Positions 1 through 7,795 of a stretch of 64,000 bases of DNA are shown here, piece by piece. Location of the stretch: positions 117,900 to 181,899 of the forward strand of contig NZ_JBLIAI010000001.1 in NCBI RefSeq assembly GCF_047634455.1. Reading direction: 5' to 3'. The translations under genes were made by a program, and so were the position numbers. Source of the stretch: Maritalea sp047634455 (GTDB lineage: Bacteria; Pseudomonadota; Alphaproteobacteria; Rhizobiales; Devosiaceae). Under the pieces are notes generated by a model. That model saw only the letters and a program-made list of their open reading frames with translations. It was not told where the DNA came from and ran no database searches. Numbering within the stretch: the stretch's first letter is position 1; the number at the start of each line of letters is the position of its first letter.

Positions 1-345
1 AAGTGCGTCGTTTGGATCGGTGTCAGGCAAAATTGACATGGCCACGGAATGGGTCGAATGCAGGTGAACAACAGCACCTGTACCTGTTCTTGTTTCGTAA
101 AAAGCGCTGTGCAGTGGCATTTCTTTTGTCGGTGCCAAACCACTCAACAATGTACCAGCTTCGGAGAAATGACTGATCTCCGCTGGATCAAGAAAGCCCA
201 TCGACTTTCCGGTTGGTGTGACCAGCAAGCCGCCGTCATCAAGACGGACAGAAATATTTCCAGATGAACCGCAAGTTAATCCGCGATCGAACATTGATTT
301 TGCCCAAAGGCAAAGCTGTTCCTTTTTGTGAGACGCATCACTCAT
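1..345 (-). CDS. otnC: 3-oxo-tetronate 4-phosphate decarboxylase (class II aldolase family), C-terminus cut off by window edge
   Basis: The first 115 residues of a class II aldolase/adducin-type protein are present; the rest lies beyond the left edge. Visible family motifs are SSGNIS (residues 27-32, phosphate-binding loop), a glutamate at 75 in the position of the usual catalytic acid, and the metal-binding HLHSTHS (94-100). In the acid-sugar pathway, family members decarboxylate 3-oxo-tetronate 4-phosphate to dihydroxyacetone phosphate. The ATG overlaps the 3' end of the upstream kinase gene by 8 bases, so the two are translationally coupled, and this pairing supports OtnC over fuculose or ribulose phosphate aldolases. 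The exact substrate stereochemistry cannot be read from sequence. Confidence 0.8.
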   Translation of the reverse strand, partial: MSDASHKKEQLCLWAKSMFDRGLTCGSSGNISVRLDDGGLLVTPTGKSMGFLDPAEISHFSEAGTLLSGLAPTKEMPLHSAFYETRTGTGAVVHLHSTHSVAMSILPDTDPNDAL

Positions 346-1564
346 CGGCTTCACCGAGGACCTTTAGGGCTCTGCTGAAAAAGTCGGGCTGCCCGAAATT
401 CCCCGATTTCAAGGCAATCGCAGCATTTTTGCCGACAACTTTTAGTGCGGGTACGCCGGGCGCTATTTCGGGGCCAATTTCAAGTGCCTCTGCCTCAAGT
501 CCTTCAACAACAGCACCAGATGTTTCGCCACCCGCCACAACAATTCTTTGCCCTCCGGCTTTCAAAAACGCGGCAGCGAATTGGGCAAAAAAATGTTCAA
601 ACGCAGTCGCGGATTTCTCCAAACCAAACTTGTTTTGTGCGGCTTTGACTATTTCGGGATCAGCGGAAGAATAGAGCAACGGAGCCTCCGTTTGTTCCAT
701 CGTCCAATTGACAAGATCATCAATAATGTAGGCGCCAGCGAGCATTTTTTCGGCCGTCAGCTCCATTGAAGGATGATTGATCGCATATTCTTTGACTTGT
801 GCGCGCGTGGCGATTGAGCATGAGCCAGATAGGACTACTGCTTTGCCGGGTTGGCCTGCCCATGCAGTTTTAGCGGTTGATGTTTCAAAATTCGCTGGCA
901 CGCCCATTGCGATGCCAGAACCGCCGACCAACATTTTTCTTCCTTTGGCAGCAGCGCCAATTTGCACCAAATCTTGATCCAAAATGGCGTCGATCACATA
1001 CATAGCGCGCTCACTGAGACTACTTTTGATTGCGGGGCTGCCTTGGGACACTGTCTGATAGGCAATGTGTTTGATCTGCCAGTCAGTTTGTTGGCTCAAA
1101 ATTTCTCGTATGTCAGGTCGGGTCATCGGAGTGAGGGGGTGGTTTTGCATCCCGCTTTCATTCAGCAATTTATCGCCGACAAACAAGTGTCCTTGATAGA
1201 CACTTCTGCCGTTTTTGGGAAATGCTGGGCAAACCAAAACATGTTCTTCGCCCATCTCGTCGGCGAGCGCTTGAGCAACCTGTCCGATGTTACCGGCAGA
1301 CGTTGAATCAAACGTCGAGCATACTTTGAAGATGATCTGTTCCGCGCCCTTTGAGCGCAACCAGCGAGCAGCTGCCAAAGACTGCTCAATCGCCTGATCA
1401 AGCGGGCAAGTCCGCGACTTTAGGGAAATCACGCCTGCATCAACGTCGGCGTAAGTTGACGTTGGAATGCCGACAAATTGTGTGACACTCATGCCACCTG
1501 TTCTCAGCATCAAAGCTATGTCAGACGCCCCCGTGAAGTCGTCAGCAATAACACCCAGTTTCAT
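338..1564 (-). CDS. otnK: 3-oxo-tetronate kinase (four-carbon acid sugar kinase family)
   Basis: This is a 408-residue protein of the four-carbon acid sugar kinase family (formerly DUF1537). The N-terminal substrate-binding motif IADDFTGASD is at residues 6-15. The C-terminal nucleotide-binding domain carries a GGSG segment mid-protein and VVAGGETSGAV near residue 345. Family members phosphorylate C4 acid sugars with ATP; paired with the overlapping class II aldolase, the expected reaction is 3-oxo-tetronate to its 4-phosphate. Length is typical. The gene starts 3 bases after the stop of an MBL-fold hydrolase gene and belongs to the minus-strand operon that begins with a TRAP binding protein at 5558. 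DtnK or ErnK-type specificity is the alternative, but those usually partner with a PdxA2 dehydrogenase, which is not seen here. Confidence 0.85.
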   Translation of the reverse strand: MKLGVIADDFTGASDIALMLRTGGMSVTQFVGIPTSTYADVDAGVISLKSRTCPLDQAIEQSLAAARWLRSKGAEQIIFKVCSTFDSTSAGNIGQVAQALADEMGEEHVLVCPAFPKNGRSVYQGHLFVGDKLLNESGMQNHPLTPMTRPDIREILSQQTDWQIKHIAYQTVSQGSPAIKSSLSERAMYVIDAILDQDLVQIGAAAKGRKMLVGGSGIAMGVPANFETSTAKTAWAGQPGKAVVLSGSCSIATRAQVKEYAINHPSMELTAEKMLAGAYIIDDLVNWTMEQTEAPLLYSSADPEIVKAAQNKFGLEKSATAFEHFFAQFAAAFLKAGGQRIVVAGGETSGAVVEGLEAEALEIGPEIAPGVPALKVVGKNAAIALKSGNFGQPDFFSRALKVLGEADE

Positions 1565-1567
1565 GGC

Positions 1568-2359
1568 CTAAAATTCCTTTATCGGTCCCAAGTCCAAACG
1601 GAAGATGTTTGGCGCGATGACATTTTCAAAGCGCTCACGGACCAGTGGGTCGTGGCCGGGGATAATAAGTTGATGAGAAGAGGCAAGTTCATGCAATCTG
1701 TCAAAACCCGCCAGCATGTTTTCTTTGTCGACAACGATTGGAAACAGCTTTTTGTCGTAAGCATTTTCGTAGTAATGCGCAGCATCTGAGGCCAAACATA
1801 GATAGCCAGCGTTCGTGCGAACGCGTACAGATTGCAGACCACGAGAATGCCCACCGATACAATGTACGGTGACACCATCTACGATTTCAGCATCGCCGTC
1901 GGTGAACTCGACCCGACCACTATAGACCCGTTTCACCGCTTCACAAATATGGTCAGCAGTAAATGGAGCCCTTAATGTTGAATCGCACATGCATGGGCCA
2001 GTTGCGAACGCCATTTCCTTTTCTTGTAAATAGAGTTTTGCATTTGGAAACAGCGCCAACCCGCCAGCATGATCATAGTGGAGATGGGTCACAATAACGC
2101 GGTCAATCGCCTCTGGCTCAATACCCAAGGGCCTTAGTGCCTCGCGTGGGTCGACGGAAATAGGACGACCACGTCGCTGGCCCTCTTGTGCATCATAGCC
2201 AGTATCCACGAGTATGATTTGATCATTGCGCCTGAGTACCCACACAAAATAATCCATTGCGTGCGGGGTGTCGTGATGTGGATCGTCAATAAAACTATCC
2301 GCCCGCGTGCGCGCGTTGCGTTCGGCGTATTTTACCGCGAAAACTTCCCAATTCGACAT
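1568..2359 (-). CDS. MBL-fold metallohydrolase, N-acyl-homoserine-lactonase-like
   Basis: This 263-residue metallo-beta-lactamase-fold protein has the zinc motif THLHYDHAGG (residues 91-100: H92, H94, D96, H97). Further expected ligands are H171 in GGHSRG, D192 and H236 in PGHD, so both metal sites look complete. The arrangement matches the AttM/AiiA-like lactonase group. Because it sits between tetronate genes, a sugar-lactone hydrolase that opens an imported or oxidised lactone is as plausible as quorum quenching; this is inference. The ATG overlaps the stop of the upstream small monooxygenase gene (TGATG), showing coupling. A TTG codon just upstream is in frame, but the ATG is preferred. 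Confidence 0.75.
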   Translation of the reverse strand: MSNWEVFAVKYAERNARTRADSFIDDPHHDTPHAMDYFVWVLRRNDQIILVDTGYDAQEGQRRGRPISVDPREALRPLGIEPEAIDRVIVTHLHYDHAGGLALFPNAKLYLQEKEMAFATGPCMCDSTLRAPFTADHICEAVKRVYSGRVEFTDGDAEIVDGVTVHCIGGHSRGLQSVRVRTNAGYLCLASDAAHYYENAYDKKLFPIVVDKENMLAGFDRLHELASSHQLIIPGHDPLVRERFENVIAPNIFRLDLGPIKEF

Positions 2360-2646
2360 CAAAGCACCTGTTCATATGTTTTTACGGACTTGCCGAAAAC
2401 CATATCAAAAATTTGGCGGTCAAACGCCAAGAAATGAGAGCTCTTCAGATGCGCCTGAAACGCCGCTGCACTATCGTAGATTTCGTAAAGCGCAACCTCG
2501 TTTGGGCGGCTGGGATCTGTTAAAACATCAAACTGTTTGCACCCCGGTTCCAATGAAACCGAAGCGCGTGCGTTTTGCTGCATGAGCGGTAGAAACCGTT
2601 CAAAATGGTCAGGAAGAATGTCAAACTGAACGATTACTGCGTACAT
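2359..2646 (-). CDS. antibiotic biosynthesis monooxygenase (ABM) domain protein, YgiN-like
   Basis: This is a 95-residue single-domain protein. It starts MYAVIVQFDI, has a central ERFLPLMQQNA helix, the GCKQFDVLTDPSRPNEV strand pair and the YEIYDSAAAFQAHLKSSHF segment, which are the hallmarks of the dimeric alpha/beta ferredoxin-like ABM family. Members include quinol monooxygenase YgiN and many uncharacterised proteins; some are components of sugar catabolic operons with no proven reaction. An AGGAA ribosome-binding site precedes the ATG. It lies between the TRAP large subunit gene and the MBL-fold gene, so it is part of the same transcript. Its role here is unknown. Confidence 0.7.
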   Translation of the reverse strand: MYAVIVQFDILPDHFERFLPLMQQNARASVSLEPGCKQFDVLTDPSRPNEVALYEIYDSAAAFQAHLKSSHFLAFDRQIFDMVFGKSVKTYEQVL

Positions 2647-2655
2647 AATTTGTTC

Positions 2656-3939
2656 CTAGTTAAACAGGTAAACCATTGTCATAGAGACCGCAGGTACATA
2701 GGTGACCAAACCGAGCGCCAAAATTGCAGCGAAATAGAGCAACGCCATTTTGCGCGCGATGGACAACACACCTACCCCGGATATTCGAGACGCCACATAT
2801 AGCGTTGCCCCTACTGGTGGTGTGAACAGTCCAACAGCCACGTTGCACGTCATGATGACACCTAAATGCACAGGGTCAACGCCAAAAGTTTGAGCCGTTG
2901 GTAGGAATAATGGTGCCGTGAGCAAGATTGCCGGAACCGGGTCAAGAACAAGACCGAGCACAAGTAATACAATGTTGACCAACAAGAGGAACATCCAAGG
3001 GCTATTGGAAAACTCTTGCACGAAGGCCACAAGGATCTGCGGCATTTGTTCAAGAGTAATCAGCCAACCCAAAACGGTTGTTGCGCCAATGACCACCATA
3101 ACCACCGCGCTCGTAATAAAGGCGTCGACAAGAAGGTTCGGCAAGTCTTTGATGTGAAAATCGCGGTACACAAAGATCGTGACGATCAAACCATAGACCA
3201 CGGCGAGCGCAGCTGCTTCTGTTGGGGTAACCCATCCGGTAAAAATGCCACCCAATATGAGAATGGGCATGAACAAAGCAGGTGCTGTGCTTATAAATGA
3301 AGCTAAAAGTTCCCGCCGGGATACAGTTTGTCCGCCCGGATCACAGCCCGTGGATTTACCGACGTAAAAACACACCCCCATAAAGAAGACACCAAAAATG
3401 ATACCCGGCACCATGCCTGCCAAAAATAGGTCTGCTACGGACACGTTGCCCACAAAACCATAAATCAGCATCGGGATTGAGGGCGGAATAATAATGCCGA
3501 TGGTGCCTGCAGCGGCGACTAGCCCAGCAGAAAATCCTTTGTCATAGCCTTGTTTGGCCATGTTTTTGATCATCACGGAGCCAATGGCCGCGCTATCGGC
3601 GATGGCGGAACCTGAAATGCCGCCAAAAATCATAGATGCGCCAACAACCACCATGCCTAATCCACCGGGCATAAAGCCGAATGCGGCGCGGGCGAAATTG
3701 ATAATGCGCAAACCAACGCCACCTCGACTCATAAGTTCGCCAGCGATGATGAAGAGTGGAATGGCAATGAAGTGGTTGGGTTCGACCCCGCCGATAAAAT
3801 TCAGGTAAAGCGCTTGAAGGGGAAAACCAAGATCAAAAACGATGACTGGCAATACAGCGGTAATCAGGATGGCCCAAACCAGCGGTACACCAAGAAAGAC
3901 GGTAGTCAGAAAGACAAAAACGACGAACAGCAGGGTCAT
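2656..3939 (-). CDS. dctM: TRAP transporter large permease (DctM family)
   Basis: This 427-residue inner-membrane protein is the 12-helix DctM subunit that drives sodium-coupled uptake together with the DctQ small subunit and a periplasmic binding protein. Recognisable family segments are VVGASMIFGGISGSAIADSAAIGSVM (about residues 85-115), the LVAAAGTIGIIIPPSIPMLIYGF signature (about 140-165), and TPPVGATLYVAS near the C-terminus. Its start overlaps the DctQ stop by 4 bases. With an upstream dctP it forms a complete tripartite system, and its location beside tetronate kinase and decarboxylase genes suggests a four-carbon sugar acid as substrate. That substrate is inferred from context only. 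Confidence 0.92.
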   Translation of the reverse strand: MTLLFVVFVFLTTVFLGVPLVWAILITAVLPVIVFDLGFPLQALYLNFIGGVEPNHFIAIPLFIIAGELMSRGGVGLRIINFARAAFGFMPGGLGMVVVGASMIFGGISGSAIADSAAIGSVMIKNMAKQGYDKGFSAGLVAAAGTIGIIIPPSIPMLIYGFVGNVSVADLFLAGMVPGIIFGVFFMGVCFYVGKSTGCDPGGQTVSRRELLASFISTAPALFMPILILGGIFTGWVTPTEAAALAVVYGLIVTIFVYRDFHIKDLPNLLVDAFITSAVVMVVIGATTVLGWLITLEQMPQILVAFVQEFSNSPWMFLLLVNIVLLVLGLVLDPVPAILLTAPLFLPTAQTFGVDPVHLGVIMTCNVAVGLFTPPVGATLYVASRISGVGVLSIARKMALLYFAAILALGLVTYVPAVSMTMVYLFN

Positions 3940-4484
3940 GCCAAATCCTCAAGATCTGCGCCGTCATTGTGATGCGGCTCAAGATGTTCTTTGATAAGTT
4001 GTGGTGCAAAAAAATCGAGGCCCACATTGTAGAGATGAAAAACGAGGCTGAGGAAAATGCCAACAGGCATGGAAGCGTATAGCAGCCCAACAGGCCAGTA
4101 AAGAACAGTGGTTTTTTGCGCCCATGTGTGGCTCGAAATTGACGCGCCTGTGATGATAAGGCTGATCAGAAGAGCAATGATCGCGAGGTCAATAATGCGT
4201 GCAAGCCAAAGTTTTGCGGTTTTGGGCAACGCAGCTTCCACAATTTCTGTGACCCGCATATGTGCACCGCGCGCTACAGCTGCGGCGCAACCTAAAAATG
4301 TTACCCACAAGAGCAAAAATGCGGTCACTTCAAGCGACCATGCAAGATCAAAACCAGCGAACCCGCGCAGGGCGGCATTAACAAAGACCAAAATGACAAT
4401 TGATGCGCCTGCTATGATCAAAAGTAGATCAATTAGCGCGCTCAGGCCGCGAAGAATGGCGGGGTACAGGGGGCGAAAATCCAT
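3936..4484 (-). CDS. dctQ: TRAP transporter small permease (DctQ family)
   Basis: This is a 182-residue membrane protein with four predicted transmembrane helices. It has the DctQ-type segment SLEVTAFLLLWVTFLGCAAAVARGAHMRV (about residues 50-78), in which the WxxFLG and RGxHxRV features are typical of the small TRAP permease. It overlaps the dctM start by 4 bases. Between it and the upstream dctP gene is a strong hairpin (4504-4530), so the permease genes are probably expressed at a lower level than the binding protein. The C-terminal tail is acidic and histidine-rich, which is not unusual. Confidence 0.88.
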   Translation of the reverse strand: MDFRPLYPAILRGLSALIDLLLIIAGASIVILVFVNAALRGFAGFDLAWSLEVTAFLLLWVTFLGCAAAVARGAHMRVTEIVEAALPKTAKLWLARIIDLAIIALLISLIITGASISSHTWAQKTTVLYWPVGLLYASMPVGIFLSLVFHLYNVGLDFFAPQLIKEHLEPHHNDGADLEDLA

Positions 4485-4503
4485 TCTATTCCTCCGAATG
4501 GGT

Positions 4504-4530
4504 AAGCCGGGGCAATCTGTGCCCCGGCTT
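4504..4530 (-). other. hairpin between dctP and dctQ
   Basis: A perfect 10-base-pair inverted repeat (AAGCCGGGGC and its complement around a 7-base loop) lies in the gap between the binding-protein stop and the dctQ start. On the minus strand the 3' arm is followed by TTACCC rather than a uridine run, so it is more likely an mRNA-stabilising or processing hairpin than a full terminator. Such hairpins are common after binding-protein genes and raise their mRNA level over the permease genes. I infer this role from position and structure. Confidence 0.7.
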
Positions 4531-4553
4531 TAAGTTATTGGGGTATCTCTAGC

Positions 4554-5558
4554 TTACATCGCTGGAAATGCTTCGCGTATATCTGCAGCATCTTGCAAGA
4601 TCTGATCGACCTGTTCTGCACCATAAACGCCACGGGCTTTGTCATAAACTGAGAATACAGCATCACGGAATGGACCGATTGTTGGTACATTTATGATTGC
4701 GCCTGCAGCTTTCATTTCTTCAAGCTGGCTATCAACTGAGTTTTTCACGAGGTGACGGCTGAACACTGCGGCTTCTGCGGCAGCTTTAAGCACGGCTTCT
4801 TTATCTGCGTCTGAGAACTTTTGCCAAGTTGCTTCAGCAACAGTGAGTGGAAGCGGGCTATAAACGTGCCGTGTCAAAGTGATGTTTGGCGCAACTTCGT
4901 AGAAACGAAGTGAGTTGATCGTATCAACTGGGTTTTCTTGACCGTTCACCGTGCCTTGTTGAATGCCCAAATACACGTCAGTAATCGGCATAACCACGGT
5001 CTGGAACCCAATGGCTTCCATTGACCAGCGGATCATATCATTTGGATATACCCGCATTTTCTGACCAACAGCATCTGCTGGCGAATTCAACGCATTTTTC
5101 GTTGTAAAGCTTCTAAACCCAGCTTCCCAAGTGGCAAGAACCCGGAAACCTTTTTCAGGCAGTTTCGCAAATTCGCCTTGGAGCCACGCTGAATTGTCAT
5201 AAAGTTCCCAACCTTGCTCATATGTATCTACTAGGAATGGCATCGCTGTTAGGTTTAGCGATGGAAGGTGTGTTGCATAAGAGCCTGTGGCGGAAACAGT
5301 AAAATCAACACCGCCAAGTTGAAGTTGCTCAATTGCTTTAGGATCATTTGCCAGTTGACCCGCTGGGAAAATCCGAACTTCGTAACGACCTTCTGTATAT
5401 TCAGCTACTTTTTCTGCAAAAACCTCAGCGGCAGCCTGACGTGAGCCGCCGGGGTTATCTGTATGACTGAATTTCAGCACCACGGCTGCACTCGCTGCCA
5501 GACTTGATGCTGCGACTAGACTTACTGCGATTGCAAGCGTTGAAACCAATTTCTTCAT
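4554..5558 (-). CDS. dctP: TRAP transporter substrate-binding protein (DctP family)
   Basis: This is a 334-residue periplasmic binding protein with a cleavable signal peptide (MKKLVSTLAI followed by a hydrophobic stretch and AASAA near residue 25). Family hallmarks include the AAEVFAEKVAEYTEGRYEVRIFPAGQL segment, the KMRVYP motif containing the conserved arginine that salt-bridges carboxylates, and GTVNGQENPVDTI. It therefore probably binds an organic acid. I place the start at 5558 because GGGAGG lies 6 bases ahead of that ATG; an in-frame ATG 33 bases upstream has no such site. It is the first gene of the minus-strand tetronate operon, divergent from the dehydrogenase gene at 5685. Confidence 0.92.
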   Translation of the reverse strand: MKKLVSTLAIAVSLVAASSLAASAAVVLKFSHTDNPGGSRQAAAEVFAEKVAEYTEGRYEVRIFPAGQLANDPKAIEQLQLGGVDFTVSATGSYATHLPSLNLTAMPFLVDTYEQGWELYDNSAWLQGEFAKLPEKGFRVLATWEAGFRSFTTKNALNSPADAVGQKMRVYPNDMIRWSMEAIGFQTVVMPITDVYLGIQQGTVNGQENPVDTINSLRFYEVAPNITLTRHVYSPLPLTVAEATWQKFSDADKEAVLKAAAEAAVFSRHLVKNSVDSQLEEMKAAGAIINVPTIGPFRDAVFSVYDKARGVYGAEQVDQILQDAADIREAFPAM

Positions 5559-5641
5559 CTTGTTCCTCCCGAACGAAAATTTTTGTTGCATTACACTGCG
5601 TATACATTAAATAATGCACTGTCAACAAATCAATGAGTTTG

Positions 5642-5653
5642 TTGGTGCACCAA
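5642..5653. promoter_or_regulatory. candidate GntR/FCD operator between divergent transcripts
   Basis: A perfect 12-base palindrome, TTGGTGCACCAA, lies in the 126-base gap between the divergent dctP and dehydrogenase genes. It fits the TTGGTNNACCAA pattern bound by many FadR-subfamily GntR regulators, and a regulator of that subfamily is encoded at 7796. It overlaps the right arm of a second inverted repeat (CAACAAA at 5623-5629, TTTGTTG at 5638-5644). GCATTA (5588-5593) and TAATGC (5612-5617) form a third, weaker pair. The likely effect is repression of both arms until inducer binds; this is inference. Confidence 0.55.
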
Positions 5654-5684
5654 AAAAGACAGCAAATAACAGTCAGGGACGAAA

Positions 5685-6767
5685 ATGGCCGAGAGTTTCA
5701 ATATCGCAGTTTTTAACGGAGATGGCATTGGGCCCGAGATAATGGCCCCGACAGTCGATATTCTTAAAAAGCTCGCCACAACGAATGGAAATTATGGATT
5801 TGAGTTCTGCTACGCCGAGGCAGGCGCACGCCACTACGCTGAGACAGGAGAAGCGTTGCCAAGTGTTTCCTTAAAGATGGCTAGAGACGCCGACGCCATT
5901 TTGTTGTCAGCAATGGGCTTGCCAACCGTACGCTACGAGGATGGCACCGAAATTTCCCCCCAAATTGATCTGCGCAAAGAATTGAACCTCTTCGCCGGTG
6001 TGCGCCCTGTACGCATCGTAGCCGGACAAAACACCCCACTTAAACTAGCCGGTGGCCAGTCAATTGACTTCGTCCTCATTCGCGAAAGCACAGAAGGTCT
6101 GTTTTATAGTCAGGGCAAAGGTGTAGTCACAAAAGACAGCGCCAGCGAAACAATGATGATCACGCGGGAAACCAGCGAAGATCTGTTCAAGTTCGCTTTC
6201 TCCCTGGCCCGACAAAGGAAAGAATTGGGCCACGGTAAGGGTGAAGTCACATGCGTCGATAAGGCAAATGTGTTCCGCGCCTTCGCTTTTTTCCGTGATA
6301 TCTTTGATAAAGAAGCCGTTCACCACAAAGACCTCAAAGCCAACCACGCATACGTTGATGCAACGGCCCTGTGGATGGTGACCAAGCCTTGGGACTTTGA
6401 CGTTTTGGTTACTGAAAACATGTTTGGCGACATATTGTCTGATCTTGGTGCTGGGTTGATGGGCGGGCTTGGCCTCGCGCCATCTGCTGACATTGGTAAA
6501 GACAATGCGGTTTTCCAACCTTGTCATGGTTCTGCTCCGGATATTGCGGGTCAAAACATCGCAAATCCATTTGCAATGATTTTGTCTGCAGCCATGATGT
6601 TAGAGTGGCTCGGGCTGAAGGCGTCTAACGAGGCTATGGTTACAGATGCACGGCGGCTGCGTGACGCAGTTGATGCGGTTGTGATTGACGGCACAAAGGC
6701 AACGCGAGACCTTGGCGGCAGCTCAAACACGACCCAAGCAGGCGAAGCGGTATTGGAAAGACTTTAA
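5685..6767 (+). CDS. isocitrate/isopropylmalate dehydrogenase family protein (tartrate/D-malate dehydrogenase-like)
   Basis: This 360-residue NAD(P)-dependent beta-decarboxylating dehydrogenase homologue has FNGDGIGPEI at residues 9-18. Further motifs are the substrate-loop segment VLIRESTEGLFYS (about 125-137), VDATALWMV, and the metal/NAD segment ENMFGDILSDLGAGLMGGLGLAPSADIG. It ends with the CHGSAPDIAGQNIANPFA adenosine-binding motif. The ESTEG loop is as in tartrate/D-malate dehydrogenases and IPMDH. Because it stands alone beside tetronate genes rather than with leuCD or TCA genes, I infer that it oxidises a 2,3-dihydroxy or 2-hydroxy acid. It is the first gene of the plus-strand arm, followed after 1 base by an oxidoreductase gene. 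Confidence 0.8.
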   Translation: MAESFNIAVFNGDGIGPEIMAPTVDILKKLATTNGNYGFEFCYAEAGARHYAETGEALPSVSLKMARDADAILLSAMGLPTVRYEDGTEISPQIDLRKELNLFAGVRPVRIVAGQNTPLKLAGGQSIDFVLIRESTEGLFYSQGKGVVTKDSASETMMITRETSEDLFKFAFSLARQRKELGHGKGEVTCVDKANVFRAFAFFRDIFDKEAVHHKDLKANHAYVDATALWMVTKPWDFDVLVTENMFGDILSDLGAGLMGGLGLAPSADIGKDNAVFQPCHGSAPDIAGQNIANPFAMILSAAMMLEWLGLKASNEAMVTDARRLRDAVDAVVIDGTKATRDLGGSSNTTQAGEAVLERL

Positions 6768-6768
6768 G

Positions 6769-7791
6769 ATGGCAAATGAAAATCCGCTAAAAGTAGCCTG
6801 CTATGGGGCTGGATATTTCAGCCAGTTTCATTTTGACGCTTGGGGTCGTATCTCGGGCGCAGAGCTGGTTGGCATCGCAAATCGCAATCAGGCCAATATT
6901 CCAGATTTAGGGATTGCGAAATTCGCGGACGTCGCGAGCATGCTCAATCAAACAAAAGCGGACATTCTTGATATTATTACGCCGCCCATCACCCACTTGG
7001 CGGCGATAAAACAGGCGGTGGACTTTGGGGTGAAAGCCATTATTTGCCAAAAACCATTTTGTGAGAACATTGAGGACGCAAAAGCGGCAACCAAGTTGGC
7101 CGCCGACGCAGATATTCCCTTGGTAATCCACGAAAACTTTCGCTTTCAACCATGGTATCGCTTGATCAAATCTAAGCTCGAAGAAAGTGTGATCGGTGAG
7201 CTCTTACAGTTCACATTCCGTCTGCGCACGGGCGACGGTCAGGGCAAAGACGCCTATCTCGACCGTCAGCCGTTTTTCAGAGAAATGGAGCAGTTGCTGA
7301 TCCACGAAACTGGCGCGCATTGGGTGGATACGTTTCAGTATCTGTTTGGCGCGCCAAAAAGTGTTTATGCAGATCTTCGCCAACTTAACCCGGTGTTAAA
7401 AGGTGAAGATGCGGGGTTCATGTTGTTTGAATATGATAACGGCAAGAGAGCACTTTTCGATGGAAATCGTTTGCTTGATCACAACGCGAAGAACTGTCGC
7501 ACGACATTTGGCGAGGCGCTTGTCGAAGGGACTGAAGGCACAATATATCTTCATGGCAATGGTTCGGTGACATTGCGCAAGTTTGGCGCGCAGACCGAAG
7601 CGGTTTTGATGGAAGAAAAGCGGCGCCCCGGCTTTGCAGGCGACTGTGTTTATGCACTTCAAAAACACGTAATTGATGGACTAGTGCATGGCGCTAAGTT
7701 AGAAAATGAAGCGCACCAATATTTAAAAATCATTGAAATCGAAGAAGCCGTCTATCGATCTGCTTCTGAGCATAGAAAAGTGGAACTATAA
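6769..7791 (+). CDS. Gfo/Idh/MocA family oxidoreductase
   Basis: This is a 340-residue NAD(P)-dependent oxidoreductase. The Rossmann motif GAGYFSQFH (residues 13-21) is followed by DILDIITPPITH and the nicotinamide-loop segment QKPFCEN. In most family members that loop reads EKP, so the glutamate-to-glutamine change is a mild oddity. The C-terminal alpha/beta domain contains HETGAHWVD, the usual catalytic region with a conserved histidine. I place the start at the ATG one base after the preceding stop, giving a normal N-terminus; a longer reading frame begins inside the upstream gene. Its probable role is oxidation or reduction of a sugar acid in the same pathway; the substrate is not known. 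Confidence 0.82.
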   Translation: MANENPLKVACYGAGYFSQFHFDAWGRISGAELVGIANRNQANIPDLGIAKFADVASMLNQTKADILDIITPPITHLAAIKQAVDFGVKAIICQKPFCENIEDAKAATKLAADADIPLVIHENFRFQPWYRLIKSKLEESVIGELLQFTFRLRTGDGQGKDAYLDRQPFFREMEQLLIHETGAHWVDTFQYLFGAPKSVYADLRQLNPVLKGEDAGFMLFEYDNGKRALFDGNRLLDHNAKNCRTTFGEALVEGTEGTIYLHGNGSVTLRKFGAQTEAVLMEEKRRPGFAGDCVYALQKHVIDGLVHGAKLENEAHQYLKIIEIEEAVYRSASEHRKVEL

Positions 7792-7795
7792 CGCC

